DNA of 64,000 nt from UBA3006 sp036746695 (GTDB lineage Bacteria; Actinomycetota; Acidimicrobiia; Acidimicrobiales; Ilumatobacteraceae), in NCBI GenBank assembly GCA_036746695.1, contig DAIODP010000001.1, positions 1,302,001 through 1,366,000 on the forward strand, written 5' to 3'. The notes beneath the pieces were generated by a model. That model made no database searches. It was not told where the DNA came from and saw only the letters and a list, made by a program, of their open reading frames with translations. This document shows positions 31,401 through 40,876 of this stretch, in pieces; position 1 is the stretch's first letter, and each line of letters starts with the position of its first letter. A program made the translations under genes and the position numbers.

Positions 31401-32324
31401 ATGCGCAAGTTATCTCTGGTCGGCGTCGCCGGCCTTTTTTTATTCTCACTATCTGCCTGTAGCAGTTCGAGTGAAACAACCGACACAACAGTTGCGGTTG
31501 AAACTGCAAGTTACCCCGTCACCGTGGGTGATCTCACGTTGGAAAGCCAACCAATGCGGATTGTCTCGCTTTCACCAACTGCAACCGAGATGTTGTACGC
31601 AATTGGTGCCGGTGCTCAAGTTGTAGCAGTAGACGATTATTCAAACTACCCAGCCGAAGCTGCAGCATTGGGAACGAATCTCTCTGGCTTCGAACCAAAC
31701 GTTGAGGCGATTGCTGGATTTACTCCCGACCTTGTAGTAATTGCTTATGACCCAAGCAACCTTGTAGAGCAACTCAATGCACTATCCATTCCGGTGTTTA
31801 TTGCAAGTGCGGCCGTCAGTATCGACAATGTTTACGAACAAATAGAACAACTTGGAGTGCTCACTGGCCATGCGGCTGAATCGTTGCAGTTGTCATCTCA
31901 ACTTCAAGCCGATATTCAGGCGGCTGTGGCTGGGATAACAATGCCAACAGAGCCATTGTCGTATTACCACGAGCTTGATAACACTTTGTATTCAGTTACG
32001 TCCAACACGTTCATTGGACAGGTGTACGCGTTGTTTGGTTTGCGAAACATTGCCGACAACGTTGAAGCCGGCAACGATTATCCACAACTCTCTGCGGAAG
32101 TTATTGTTTCAGCCGACCCAGATCTCATATTCCTTGCTGATACCAAGTGTTGTAATGAAACTGCTGAAACTGTCGCGGCGCGCGATGGTTGGGGTGGTTT
32201 GAAAGCAGTCACGAATAATCGGGTTATCGAGTTGGACGACGATATTCCATCACGATGGGGGCCACGCCTAATCGAATTTGTAAATGCGATCCGCGACGCA
32301 CTTGCTTTGGTTTCTGCAGGCTGA
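31401..32324 (+). CDS. btuF: cobalamin ABC transporter substrate-binding lipoprotein
   Basis: 307-aa lipoprotein: signal MRKLSLVG...LSAC with lipidated Cys20, then a type III (helical-backbone) binding protein with RIVSLSPTATEMLYAIGAG, GFEPNVEAIAGFTPDLVV and RWGPRLIEFVNAI. The cobalamin assignment rests on the riboswitch in its leader and the adjacent cob genes. By sequence alone it could bind another metal chelate. The start is ATG 31401 with AGGAA upstream. Longer in-frame reading through the riboswitch is rejected. Confidence 0.92.
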   Translation: MRKLSLVGVAGLFLFSLSACSSSSETTDTTVAVETASYPVTVGDLTLESQPMRIVSLSPTATEMLYAIGAGAQVVAVDDYSNYPAEAAALGTNLSGFEPNVEAIAGFTPDLVVIAYDPSNLVEQLNALSIPVFIASAAVSIDNVYEQIEQLGVLTGHAAESLQLSSQLQADIQAAVAGITMPTEPLSYYHELDNTLYSVTSNTFIGQVYALFGLRNIADNVEAGNDYPQLSAEVIVSADPDLIFLADTKCCNETAETVAARDGWGGLKAVTNNRVIELDDDIPSRWGPRLIEFVNAIRDALALVSAG

Positions 32325-32342
32325 TTTAGCAATAAAAAGATT

Positions 32343-33410
32343 GTGTTACTACGCCATGAAGTAAACAAGTCCGCTCGGGACGTTGACCACCAGTTCTTAT
32401 GGTTTGCCCTGAGTGGCTTGTTGCTTTTGGGCGCAATGACTGCGGGTCTGATGATTGGGCCAGCAGGCCCAACGTGGTGGCGAATACCGCTTGAGCTGCT
32501 TAACCGATTGCCACTTTTTTCAGTTGACAGCGGAGTAAGCGCGTCCGACTGGAATATTGTCTGGCAAATTCGTGCTCCTCGTGTGGTATTGGCAGTCATC
32601 GTGGGCTCAACGCTCTCGATTTCTGGGGCGAGTTATCAAGGGGTGTTTCACAACCCGTTGGTTGATCCGTACTTATTGGGCGTTGCCGCGGGAGCAGGGC
32701 TCGGTGCTACAGCAGTGTTCTCATTTAGAGATTCACCGACATCAACTTGGATCATCGATCCATTGCCACTGGCGGCTTTTCTCGGAGCGGTGTTCGCCGT
32801 GATGATTACTTACTTTATTGGTACTTCATTTAATGAAGGTCGCTCACCAGTTTCACTCGTCCTAGCGGGCGTTGCAGTTACATCATTAGCAACAGCAATT
32901 CAGACCTTTATTTTGCAGCGCAATAACGATGTTATTCGTCAGGTGTATTCGTGGATTCTTGGCAGGTTGTCGAGTGCAACATGGGGTGATGTGCGCTTGG
33001 TATTGCCGTATGTCATTGTCAGCACCGTGGTGTTGTTGCTGCATCGCAGGTTGCTCGACGTGATGCGGGTGGGCGATGACGAGGCACTCGCACTTGGTGT
33101 AAATGTTCGGCGCGTGCGGCTTGTGGTGGTGCTTGCCGCAACACTCGGCACCGCTTCGGTAGTCGCGGTCAGTGGCTTAATCGGTTTCGTTGGCATCATT
33201 GTGCCGCACGCAGTTCGATTGCTTGCCGGCGCAAGTTATCGCAGGGTGTTGCCACTGAGCGTGTTGCTTGGCGCGGCGTTTCTTGTTGCGGCAGATATCC
33301 CAAGCCGTGTGCTTGCTAACCCGGCCGAAACACCGATTGGTGTGGTCACTGCTTTCTTTGGCGCACCGTTCTTCCTCTTGCTTCTTCGCACACGGCAGAC
33401 ATCGCAATGA
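32343..33410 (+). CDS. btuC: cobalamin ABC transporter permease (FecCD family)
   Basis: 355-aa permease with about ten membrane segments. IRAPRVVLAVIVGSTLSISGASYQGVFHNPLVDPYLLGVAAGAGLGA is the FecCD/BtuC signature, and GLIGFVGIIVPHAVRLLAG and the closing IGVVTAFFGAPFFLLLL are also typical. The start is GTG 32343, weakly supported. The first 20 residues are not conserved in type. It overlaps btuD by 4 nt. Confidence 0.92.
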   Translation: MLLRHEVNKSARDVDHQFLWFALSGLLLLGAMTAGLMIGPAGPTWWRIPLELLNRLPLFSVDSGVSASDWNIVWQIRAPRVVLAVIVGSTLSISGASYQGVFHNPLVDPYLLGVAAGAGLGATAVFSFRDSPTSTWIIDPLPLAAFLGAVFAVMITYFIGTSFNEGRSPVSLVLAGVAVTSLATAIQTFILQRNNDVIRQVYSWILGRLSSATWGDVRLVLPYVIVSTVVLLLHRRLLDVMRVGDDEALALGVNVRRVRLVVVLAATLGTASVVAVSGLIGFVGIIVPHAVRLLAGASYRRVLPLSVLLGAAFLVAADIPSRVLANPAETPIGVVTAFFGAPFFLLLLRTRQTSQ

Positions 33411-34189
33411 GCACACTTGGCTTTTGCAACCTAGGAGTGAGTTACGACGGCGTTCCTGCCGTTGTCGACTTCAACGACATCTTGTATTCGGGCGAGTGGC
33501 TGTGCCTCATTGGCCCCAACGGCGCTGGCAAGTCCTCTGTTTTGCGCGCTGCTGCCGGGCTGGTGTCGTACAGCGGTTCTGTCGCCATCGATCAGAACGA
33601 AATCCCTGCAACGTCGGCGCGTTGGCGAGCGCGCCATATTGCCTATGTGCCGCAATCGCCGGTGATACCAACCGACATGATTGTGCACGACTACGTGTTG
33701 CTCGGGCGCAACCCATACATCAAGCATTTTGCTAGCGAATCACAGAACGATAGAGACGTGGTGGAACGGGTTCTCCACCGGCTCGACCTCACTTCGTTTA
33801 CAAAGCGGCCGCTAGGCACGTTGTCCGGTGGTGAAGTTCAGCGATTAGTGATTGCTCGCGCCCTCGCGCAAGAGGCACCAGTGTTGTTTCTCGACGAACC
33901 AACAAGTGCTTTAGATATTGGTCACCAGCAGCAAGCGCTCGAGTTGGTTGATGGCCTTCGCCGAGAGCAGGGCCTTACAGTGGTTTCGGCAATGCACGAC
34001 CTCACGCTTGCTGGCATGTACGCCGACAGGTTGGTGCTGATGCATCAAGGTAGGCGAGTGGCCGAGGGCACGGCACAACATGTGCTTCGTTCTGAAACGT
34101 TGGCCGAGTTCTATGGCGTGTCTGCACGCGTGCATCACGAGCCAGATGGCACCGTTGTCGTGATTCCGCAGCGCACACCGTTGTTATAA
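33407..34189 (+). CDS. btuD: cobalamin ABC transporter ATP-binding protein
   Basis: 260-aa ATPase of the FecE/BtuD group: Walker A GPNGAGKSSVL, Q-loop YVPQSPVIPTD, signature LSGGEVQRLVIARALAQ, Walker B VLFLDEPTSALDIGHQQQ, switch His in SAMHDLTLAG. ATGA overlap with btuC. It powers corrinoid import and completes btuFCD. Confidence 0.94.
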   Translation: MSTLGFCNLGVSYDGVPAVVDFNDILYSGEWLCLIGPNGAGKSSVLRAAAGLVSYSGSVAIDQNEIPATSARWRARHIAYVPQSPVIPTDMIVHDYVLLGRNPYIKHFASESQNDRDVVERVLHRLDLTSFTKRPLGTLSGGEVQRLVIARALAQEAPVLFLDEPTSALDIGHQQQALELVDGLRREQGLTVVSAMHDLTLAGMYADRLVLMHQGRRVAEGTAQHVLRSETLAEFYGVSARVHHEPDGTVVVIPQRTPLL

Positions 34190-34215
34190 CGACATAGCCA
34201 CTACCGTGGCACGTG

Positions 34216-34875
34216 ATGTCTGATGTTGGTCGATTGTTGAACGAACATGTTGTTGGGTGCGCAGCCGCTCACCAACGGCTGTTAGCCGCGCTCGAAACGC
34301 TCACCGATGAACAGTGCCGCGGAACAACGGCTCTTCCTGGATGGACGCGCGGTCATGTGCTCAATCATCTTGCGCGCAACGCCGACAGCCACGTGCATCT
34401 TTTGCAGTGTGCATCGCGTGGCGAAGTGGGCGAGCAATATCCGGGTGGTGCGGTGGCGCGTAACGCAGCAATCGAGGAAGGTGCGGGGCGTTCGGCAGAG
34501 CAGCTGGTGGCCGATGTCCGCCGCAGCATTTACGCACTCGAGGCGCAGTGGGCGGCAACGAATGCGCAGGGTTGGCAGGGCGAGGGCATGAACAGTGCTG
34601 GTGCGACTATCCCCATGAATGACGTTGTCTTTTTGCGATGGCGTGAGGTGGAAGTACACACGTCGGATTTGGACTTGGGTGCAACGTGGCAGCAATGGTC
34701 GGCGGAGTATGTGCGTTATGAATTGGACCGCCAGGTAATGCTGTGGCACAGCCGCAAATCAATGGGCATGACAGTGTTGCCGGAAGCGGCGTTGCGTTTG
34801 CCACCCAACCATCGGCTTGCTTGGCTGTTGCGGCGAACAGAAGTAGAAGGGTTGGCTACGCCAGATGGCTTCTAG
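34216..34875 (+). CDS. maleylpyruvate isomerase family (DinB-like, mycothiol-dependent type)
   Basis: 219-aa protein of the DinB/MDMPI superfamily. ALPGWTRGHVLNHLARNADSH near the N terminus and LRWREVEVHTSDLDLG carry the His and Glu-His metal-ligand pattern of mycothiol-dependent isomerases, although the substrate is unknown and no aromatic-degradation genes are near. It is consistent with a mycothiol-using actinobacterium. GTG 34213 directly precedes ATG 34216, and I use the ATG. The 3' end overlaps copCD by 11 nt. Confidence 0.85.
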   Translation: MSDVGRLLNEHVVGCAAAHQRLLAALETLTDEQCRGTTALPGWTRGHVLNHLARNADSHVHLLQCASRGEVGEQYPGGAVARNAAIEEGAGRSAEQLVADVRRSIYALEAQWAATNAQGWQGEGMNSAGATIPMNDVVFLRWREVEVHTSDLDLGATWQQWSAEYVRYELDRQVMLWHSRKSMGMTVLPEAALRLPPNHRLAWLLRRTEVEGLATPDGF

Positions 34876-36490
34876 GTTCCGTGGTGTCTGGTTAAGCACG
34901 CTTCTTGGGTTGTTGCTTGCCGTAGTGCTTCCGGCAATGCCCGCGTCTGCGCACGCTGGTTTGGAGGGCAGCGAACCCGCGCCAAGTTCTGTGTTGGCGG
35001 CATCGCCATCCGAGATTGCGTTGTTTTTTGACGAACCAATAGACGTGGTCTTTGGCTCGATACGGGTGCTCGATGCACAAGGGGAAGAAGTTGCTGCAGG
35101 GCGCCCGCAACGAGACGACGACAACAGTTCGATTGCACGCTTACCTTTGCCCACCTTGCCCGAAAGCGCCTACATCGTGGTGTGGAGAGTTACGTCTTCC
35201 GATAGCCACCCTGTGCAGGGTTCATTCGAGTTCCAGATCGGTACTGCCGTTTCGCCGTTAAGTGACGCAGCAACTGTTGCCGCATCTGCGGCCGCAGAAA
35301 GCCATGGGCTCTCCACGCTGTTTCTGTTCATTCGGTGGGTCACGTTTATGGGCATCGTCGTGCTTGTAGGCGGATGTGCATTGCTTACGAAGTTCAATCG
35401 GCTGGCAATATCGCTGCGCACATCTAGCCTGCTGTTAGGTGCATGGCTCTTTGCATTTTTCGCCACGCTGCAGTCGTTGATTGCATACGGCCCGCATGTT
35501 TCCGGGTTGAAAATATGGGAGGCGAGGCGCCTTTCTCTGTTGCAAGACACGTTGACCACACACTTCGGCCGCATGCAGCTGGTGCGAATTGCGGCACTAA
35601 TCGTGCTTGCTGTGGTGCTTCGCAGTTCGCGTTGGCGGGTGGTGCGTGGCTACACCACGTTGGTGTGGCTCAGCATTGTTGTTGCTATCGGAACGATTTC
35701 GTTTTCTGGTCACGCGTACTCACAAAGCCCGCTTGTTCTCAGCGTGGCGCTAGACATGGTGCATTTTGCGACAATTGGTTTTTGGGTTGGTTCTGTCGTG
35801 ATTTTTGCAATCGACCGCCGCGGATGGTTGAGTGGCGATGAGCAAACCACCCAGGCAGTGAACTGGTTTTCTCGTGTGGCAGGCTTTGCCGTTCCGGTCA
35901 TGGTTGCAACCGGCGTAGCGCAGGCATGGATCATGATGCAGGGCGTCAGTGGTGTAACCGACACGCAATACGGGCAAACACTGGTCGTCAAAACATCGTT
36001 GGTTGCGGTTGTCGTTGCACTTGGTGGTGTCGCACGCAAATCGCTTCGGCGCTCTGGGCCCAAGTCGTTGCAGCAAACACTTTCTATCGAGGCAATCTTG
36101 ATTGCTGTGACCATTGCAATCACAGCATCGCTCGTGGCGCTGCCACCTCGCTCCGTTTCTTCACTTGAACCCTTCGCAACCACGCTGGTGCGTCAGGATG
36201 TGCTCGTCAACATCACCGTTACCCCCACGCGTGTAGGAAACAGTGAAGTGCACATCATCATCACGCCACCGGGTGGCTCGCTGCAGCAGATGCAATCGGT
36301 GACTGCACGCATTGCCTTGCCTGCGAGCAACATTCCCACTGGGCCGCTTGCATTAGACAAAGTTGGGCCAAATCACTACGTGGCTAATTACCGATTTGCA
36401 TTTGAAGGCACGTGGAAATTGGAAGTGCTGGTGGTGCCCACCGCTAACACCACGCTGCTTTATTCGACCGACGTAGAAATAGAAAACTAG
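34865..36490 (+). CDS. CopC-CopD fusion, copper resistance/uptake protein
   Basis: 541-aa fusion. A signal peptide ends with ASA at residue 29, so the mature protein begins with His-Ala, the N-terminal Cu(II)-binding histidine of CopC. The CopC domain (about 30-130) ends with SDSHPVQGSFEFQIG and holds the second ligand His. Then come about eight membrane segments of a CopD domain (about 150-430) and an extracytoplasmic YtkA-like tail (about 440-541). It likely binds periplasmic/extracellular copper and moves it across the membrane. It ends convergent with the GNAT gene (4-nt overlap). Confidence 0.9.
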   Translation: MASRFRGVWLSTLLGLLLAVVLPAMPASAHAGLEGSEPAPSSVLAASPSEIALFFDEPIDVVFGSIRVLDAQGEEVAAGRPQRDDDNSSIARLPLPTLPESAYIVVWRVTSSDSHPVQGSFEFQIGTAVSPLSDAATVAASAAAESHGLSTLFLFIRWVTFMGIVVLVGGCALLTKFNRLAISLRTSSLLLGAWLFAFFATLQSLIAYGPHVSGLKIWEARRLSLLQDTLTTHFGRMQLVRIAALIVLAVVLRSSRWRVVRGYTTLVWLSIVVAIGTISFSGHAYSQSPLVLSVALDMVHFATIGFWVGSVVIFAIDRRGWLSGDEQTTQAVNWFSRVAGFAVPVMVATGVAQAWIMMQGVSGVTDTQYGQTLVVKTSLVAVVVALGGVARKSLRRSGPKSLQQTLSIEAILIAVTIAITASLVALPPRSVSSLEPFATTLVRQDVLVNITVTPTRVGNSEVHIIITPPGGSLQQMQSVTARIALPASNIPTGPLALDKVGPNHYVANYRFAFEGTWKLEVLVVPTANTTLLYSTDVEIEN

Positions 36491-36927
36491 GCCAGGGTCT
36501 TCACCACTAAGTGGTGGCCGAGCCCCGACGCTTCGTCGATGAACTGATCGCCAACTGTTTCGAAGCCGCGCCGTTCATAGAAGTACAACGCATGGTCACG
36601 CGCCCGCGCCCACACGTAGGTGCAACCCAACTCTTTGGCTCGTTCGATACCAGCAGCAAGCAGTGTTGCACCAACGCCACTGCCTTGAAGCCTTTGCGCA
36701 ACCGCCATGCCGCGCAGCTGCATCGCGGGTTTTTCGGGGTCGAGCGGCCAAGGCCGAGGAAGCCAGGTGGAGCACGCAACCAATTCGGCCCCCTCAAAGA
36801 TGCCTAGGTTGGCAGAACCCGGCGCGTCGTCGTCGGAGTAGCGCGGATCTTGTGAGGGTGTGCCGTTGCGAAGGACTGCCATGCGAAGAGGCAGCAATGC
36901 TTCGGTGGAAACGATGCTTACTTGCAC
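36487..36927 (-). CDS. GNAT family N-acetyltransferase
   Basis: 146-aa acetyltransferase with the acetyl-CoA-binding stretch LRGMAVAQRLQGSGVGATLLAAGIERAKELG and the closing ALYFYERRGFETVGDQF. Substrate unknown. The start is GTG 36927, 10 nt inside the end of thiQ, so it is the last gene of the riboswitch-controlled thiamine unit. The co-transcription is notable, but a role in thiamine metabolism is only inferred. Confidence 0.87.
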   Translation of the reverse strand: MQVSIVSTEALLPLRMAVLRNGTPSQDPRYSDDDAPGSANLGIFEGAELVACSTWLPRPWPLDPEKPAMQLRGMAVAQRLQGSGVGATLLAAGIERAKELGCTYVWARARDHALYFYERRGFETVGDQFIDEASGLGHHLVVKTLA

Positions 36928-37559
36928 GTCGCACCAATTTCACGAATATCAACGACGCGGTTGCTCAATGTACTTGCCTCGCATAAATCGTGTGTCACGT
37001 GAACAACGGTAGTTCCGCGGGCTCGCAGGAGCGCGGCGATGTCGTGAAGCAATCGGTCGTGAAGCTCGGTGTCCAGGCCGGTGAGTGGTTCATCGAGCAA
37101 AAGAACAGAGGGTTGAGCAATGAGCGACCGTGCCACCGCAACACGCTTTGCTTCGCCACCCGAAAGATGTTGCACGTGTCGCGACCCAAATTGCTGGAGG
37201 CCGATCAGTTGCAGCATGGCCTCAACCTGCGGCAGATAGGCATCCTTGGATAATCCACGCATGCGCAGGGGGTAAGCAATGTTTTGCTCCACAGTGAGGT
37301 GGGGGAAGAGCTGGTTGTCTTGAAACACCAGGCCAATGCCGCGTTGGTGGGTTGGCACCGCCGAGACATCTGATCCATCAATCAGTATCCACCCCGTGCG
37401 TGGTTTCTCTAGGCCAGCAATCACACGCAGCAGCGTTGTCTTGCCCGACCCGCTTGGGCCAACAAGCGACACAATCTCTTTCGTTGCAACCGCAAGCGAG
37501 AGGTTGCTAATAATCGGCTGGTCTGCATAGTCGACAGCGATGTTCCGTAGTTCGAGCAT
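36918..37559 (-). CDS. thiQ: thiamine ABC transporter ATPase
   Basis: 213-aa short ATPase without a C-terminal regulatory domain, as usual for ThiQ: Walker A GPSGSGKTTLL, signature LSGGEAKRVAVARSL, Walker B VLLLDEPLTGLD, switch His in VHVTHDLCEA. It is linked to thiP by a 1-nt TGATG overlap. Assignment to thiamine is from operon position under a TPP riboswitch. Confidence 0.9.
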   Translation of the reverse strand: MLELRNIAVDYADQPIISNLSLAVATKEIVSLVGPSGSGKTTLLRVIAGLEKPRTGWILIDGSDVSAVPTHQRGIGLVFQDNQLFPHLTVEQNIAYPLRMRGLSKDAYLPQVEAMLQLIGLQQFGSRHVQHLSGGEAKRVAVARSLIAQPSVLLLDEPLTGLDTELHDRLLHDIAALLRARGTTVVHVTHDLCEASTLSNRVVDIREIGATCK

Positions 37560-39127
37560 CAGCGCGACACCTGCTGTTTGCGCATGGCGTCGGCAATGTA
37601 AATACCGACGATGCTGCTGATGACAAAGATGGTGCTGAGCGCGTAGGCATGTGCCTGCACTGTGTCGCCGGTGCGCGAGAGTAATCGGGAAATGAGCACG
37701 GGCAAAGTCTCGCTCGTGCGGCGGGTGAGGAAGCTTGTGGCCCCAAATTCGCCCAGCGACACGGCAAATGAAAGCGCGGCAGCAGTTGCTGCAGCACGCT
37801 GAGTAAGCGGCCAGTCGACGCTGCGGAATCGGTGCCAGCGGTTAGCCCCCATCGTTGCTGCTACTTCGCGAAGGCCGTTAGGTACCGCACGGATTACGGG
37901 CAATGTGGTTCGCACCACCAGTGGAAGCGCAATGAGCGAGTGGGCGATTGGGGTAATCAGCCACGCCGATCGGAACTCAATAGGCGACACATCAAACGTG
38001 ATCAACATGCCAAGACCAATCGTCACGGCCGACACCGTGAGCGGCAGCGCCGAAACTAATTCGAGGACGGCGTAACGCCGCGACCCGTACGCCACAGCAA
38101 AGCTGATGAGCAGGCCGAAGGCCGTTGCAATGATTGCAGTGACGATCGCAAAACTTGCGCTTGTTTTTAGCGCCGCAGTTGTCGCAGAGGAAAACACGGC
38201 GTTCCACCCAGCAAGGCTGAATTGGCTTCCTGCGCGAAGCGAGCGCCACGCAAGGGCCACCATGGGCGCTGCCACTGCGAACGCGGTGCACAGCACGATT
38301 GCACTCAGCACGAAGCGCTGCCTGCCACGCTGTGCAATTGTTCGGTGAGGAGCAGACAAGACCATTTGATTTGTGCGCCGGTTCGACCGCATCCACCACG
38401 CAACGGCAGCCGACAACACCAACATCTGGCCAATGCTCAGCGCGAGTGCACCGGGCAAATCACCGATCAGTACGGCACGCGTATAAATCTCGGTTTCAAT
38501 GGTGGATCTTGCTGGGCCGCCAAGCACGCGAACTACTCCGTAACTGGTAAACGAGAACAACCCAACAACAACAGATACTGCCGTGATCGAGCCGCGCAAG
38601 AGCGGCAGCGTGATGGTGGCAAATGCTCGCAACGGTGACACTCCGAGTGTGCGCGCGGCTTCGGACAGTTGCAACGAGAGTTGCTCCCATTGGGCGCCCA
38701 CAACTCGCACAACTACAGCAATGTTGAAAAACGCGTGAGCAGCAACGATCGCAACTGCGGTGTAGTGCAATTGCGATGGCAGCACCGCAGTAAATGCTGC
38801 ACCAACCACCACGGTTGGTAGCAGAAATGGTGTGGTGAGCAAGGCAAGAAACAGACGCTCGCCCCGAAAATGAAATCGTGAGAGGGCGTACGTGGCTGGC
38901 AAGGAAAGGGCTAAACACAATGCGGTGCTGGCTGCTGCTTGCCACGCGGTGAACCACAGCATTCGCAATATCGAGCCATTTGTGTAGGTATCGATGAGGC
39001 CATCGAGGTTTGCTCCACGCAGGACAATCGTGACGAGTGGAAAGCCAAAGAAGAACGCGATTGCTACAGCAGGGGCAAACCACAACCATCGAGAAGCGCT
39101 GGGGTAGGGCGAAGTTGTGGCGTTCAT
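37559..39127 (-). CDS. thiP: thiamine ABC transporter permease, two-domain
   Basis: 522-aa permease with two MetI-like halves and about 12 membrane segments. EAA-type loops lie at SEAARTLGVSPLRAFATITLPLLRGS and REVAATMGANRWHRFRSVDWPLTQRA. The architecture equals ThiP (and FbpB), and the thiamine role follows from the operon. Start ATG 39127 makes an ATGA overlap with thiB. Confidence 0.9.
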   Translation of the reverse strand: MNATTSPYPSASRWLWFAPAVAIAFFFGFPLVTIVLRGANLDGLIDTYTNGSILRMLWFTAWQAAASTALCLALSLPATYALSRFHFRGERLFLALLTTPFLLPTVVVGAAFTAVLPSQLHYTAVAIVAAHAFFNIAVVVRVVGAQWEQLSLQLSEAARTLGVSPLRAFATITLPLLRGSITAVSVVVGLFSFTSYGVVRVLGGPARSTIETEIYTRAVLIGDLPGALALSIGQMLVLSAAVAWWMRSNRRTNQMVLSAPHRTIAQRGRQRFVLSAIVLCTAFAVAAPMVALAWRSLRAGSQFSLAGWNAVFSSATTAALKTSASFAIVTAIIATAFGLLISFAVAYGSRRYAVLELVSALPLTVSAVTIGLGMLITFDVSPIEFRSAWLITPIAHSLIALPLVVRTTLPVIRAVPNGLREVAATMGANRWHRFRSVDWPLTQRAAATAAALSFAVSLGEFGATSFLTRRTSETLPVLISRLLSRTGDTVQAHAYALSTIFVISSIVGIYIADAMRKQQVSR

Positions 39128-40200
39128 TTCAGAACGATTGAAGTCCACTCATCCAGCCATGCTGTGCGATTTTTTGCAATCACATCGGCTGCTAGTCGCA
39201 ATGGGTTTTCTGGGCGCAGTGCAAACTGTGTAAAGGCGTCTGGCAAGGTTGCGCCGCTGTGCACGGGGAACACGAACTGCGTCAGTGGCAAGTCGTTTTG
39301 AAAAGCGAGATCGGTCAGGTAATCAATGAGCAGTTTGGCCTCTTCCACATGCTTACTGCCGCGCAAAATTCCTGCGTATTCAATTTGCTCGAAGCACGTG
39401 AGTGAAGCAACTGCAGTAACTGCCTCGGTGATTGGTGGGTTGGCAAACAACACTTCTGCCGGCGGGCTGGAGCTGTAACTCACCACGAGCGGCCTGTCGC
39501 CCTTGCCGCTCGACCCCGAAAACTCGGTGTAATAGGCCTCTGTCCAGCCGTCCACAACAAGTACGCCGTTATCGCGCAACGACTGCCAATATTCTTGCCA
39601 ACCGTTTTCGCCATATTCGGCAATAGTGGCCATTAAGAATGCCAGGCCTGGTGAAGAGGTGAGGGGGCTTGGCACAACGAGCCTGTTGGCGTAGTTCTTG
39701 TTTGTCAGCGCATCCAATGTCAACGGCGGCGATATTTTCTGCTCTGCGAACCATGCAATGTCGTAGTTGATGCACACGTCACCGGTGTCCACCGGCGTCA
39801 CCTCGTGGCCAGGAATGTCGGCAAGCACTGTTTTGCTCATGAACTGGGTGTTGGCAGTTTCGTAGGCGACAAACACGTCTGCCTCGAGCGCACGCGAGAG
39901 CAACGTGTTGTCCACGCCCCACAGCACGTCTCCCTCGGGGTTGCCGGCAGTGAGCGCTGCTTTCGTCACCAATTCGCCGGCATCGCCCGAGCGAACGACT
40001 TCCACTTTGATGCCTGTCTGTTCGGTGAATGCATCAAAGATTCCCTCGCTGGGGGTAAACGATTCGTGCGCAAGCAGTGTCAGCGTTACGGCGTCACCAC
40101 TAGGGGAGTTTGTGGAGGGAACAGATGAAGATGTGTCTGTTGTTGAAGCAGAGCAACTTGCAAGTATCAATGTTGCGGCAATTATGGAAATGCGTTTCAT
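39124..40200 (-). CDS. thiB: thiamine ABC transporter substrate-binding lipoprotein
   Basis: 358-aa lipoprotein with lipobox LASC (Cys16). The mature domain shows ThiB-type features: LTLLAHESFTPSEGIFDAFTEQTGIKVEVVRSGDAGELVTKAALTAGNPEGDVLWGVDNTLLSRAL, INYDIAWF and GWTEAYYTEFSGSSGKGDRPLVVSYSSSPPAE. It binds thiamine or its phosphates for ThiP/ThiQ. It starts 1 nt after the thiN stop and forms one unit with the upstream thiN. Confidence 0.92.
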   Translation of the reverse strand: MKRISIIAATLILASCSASTTDTSSSVPSTNSPSGDAVTLTLLAHESFTPSEGIFDAFTEQTGIKVEVVRSGDAGELVTKAALTAGNPEGDVLWGVDNTLLSRALEADVFVAYETANTQFMSKTVLADIPGHEVTPVDTGDVCINYDIAWFAEQKISPPLTLDALTNKNYANRLVVPSPLTSSPGLAFLMATIAEYGENGWQEYWQSLRDNGVLVVDGWTEAYYTEFSGSSGKGDRPLVVSYSSSPPAEVLFANPPITEAVTAVASLTCFEQIEYAGILRGSKHVEEAKLLIDYLTDLAFQNDLPLTQFVFPVHSGATLPDAFTQFALRPENPLRLAADVIAKNRTAWLDEWTSIVLK

Positions 40201-40201
40201 G

Positions 40202-40873
40202 TCAGCCCTCCAAGGCGTTCGGTTGAATGATGAATAGATTGCCGTTTGTAACGGCGATCGTTGCTTGTGGTTCGGTCATCTCGTTGCTTATCCCGCGAGT
40301 GGAATATGCCAGCAACGATTCGTCATTTAATGTCCAGCGCAGGCCACTTGTGCTGATGCCTTCTGCGGTTCCACCAGCGGGAGTGATGCCAACGATGCTG
40401 CCGACGAGGCCAGTAATCGCGATCGAGCCCGGGCCACGAACCAAATGCAACTGGGCCGTGTCCCAAAAAGCCTGCACGCTGCATCCGGCGAGTGCGGGGT
40501 GTTGCATCACTGCCAGCACGCCAAGCTGGTGATCGAGCCTTCCGCCGCCACCAGTAATCACAGTGATTTTCCGTGCCCCGCGAGCAACGGCAGTCAACAA
40601 GGCCAACTCGGTATCGGTGTTGTCTTTGTCACGCGGAACACGCTCGATGTGTGAGCCCGTTGCTTCGGCAACCGCAAGCACCGCTGGGTCGACCGAGTCC
40701 ATATCGCCAACAACTGCCGTCACGCGCAATCCCAAATCGATTGCTGCGTGCAACCCAGAGTCGGCGGCAATCACGAAGTCGTAGCGAGGAAGGTGCTGAA
40801 CGACAGAGCGTTTAGGTGGCAGACCACCAATCACCACGAGGGCGGTGGTGTCATGTGCACTTGTTGCGTTCAT
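40202..40873 (-). CDS. thiN: thiamine pyrophosphokinase
   Basis: 223-aa enzyme converting thiamine plus ATP to thiamine pyrophosphate. VIGGLPPKRSVVQHLPRYDFVIAADSGLHAAIDLGLRVTAVVGDMDSVD and HIERVPRDKDNTDTELALLTAVARG carry the catalytic acidic cluster, and GGGGRLDHQLGVL follows. The C-terminal TPK_B1 domain includes GTAEGISTSGLRWTLNDESL..STRGISNEM. Start ATG 40873 uses a GGGAA ribosome site that lies in the last conserved strand of the TPP riboswitch. The frame remains open far upstream, but that part is riboswitch and the opposite gene. Confidence 0.95.
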   Translation of the reverse strand: MNATSAHDTTALVVIGGLPPKRSVVQHLPRYDFVIAADSGLHAAIDLGLRVTAVVGDMDSVDPAVLAVAEATGSHIERVPRDKDNTDTELALLTAVARGARKITVITGGGGRLDHQLGVLAVMQHPALAGCSVQAFWDTAQLHLVRGPGSIAITGLVGSIVGITPAGGTAEGISTSGLRWTLNDESLLAYSTRGISNEMTEPQATIAVTNGNLFIIQPNALEG

Positions 40874-40876
40874 CGA

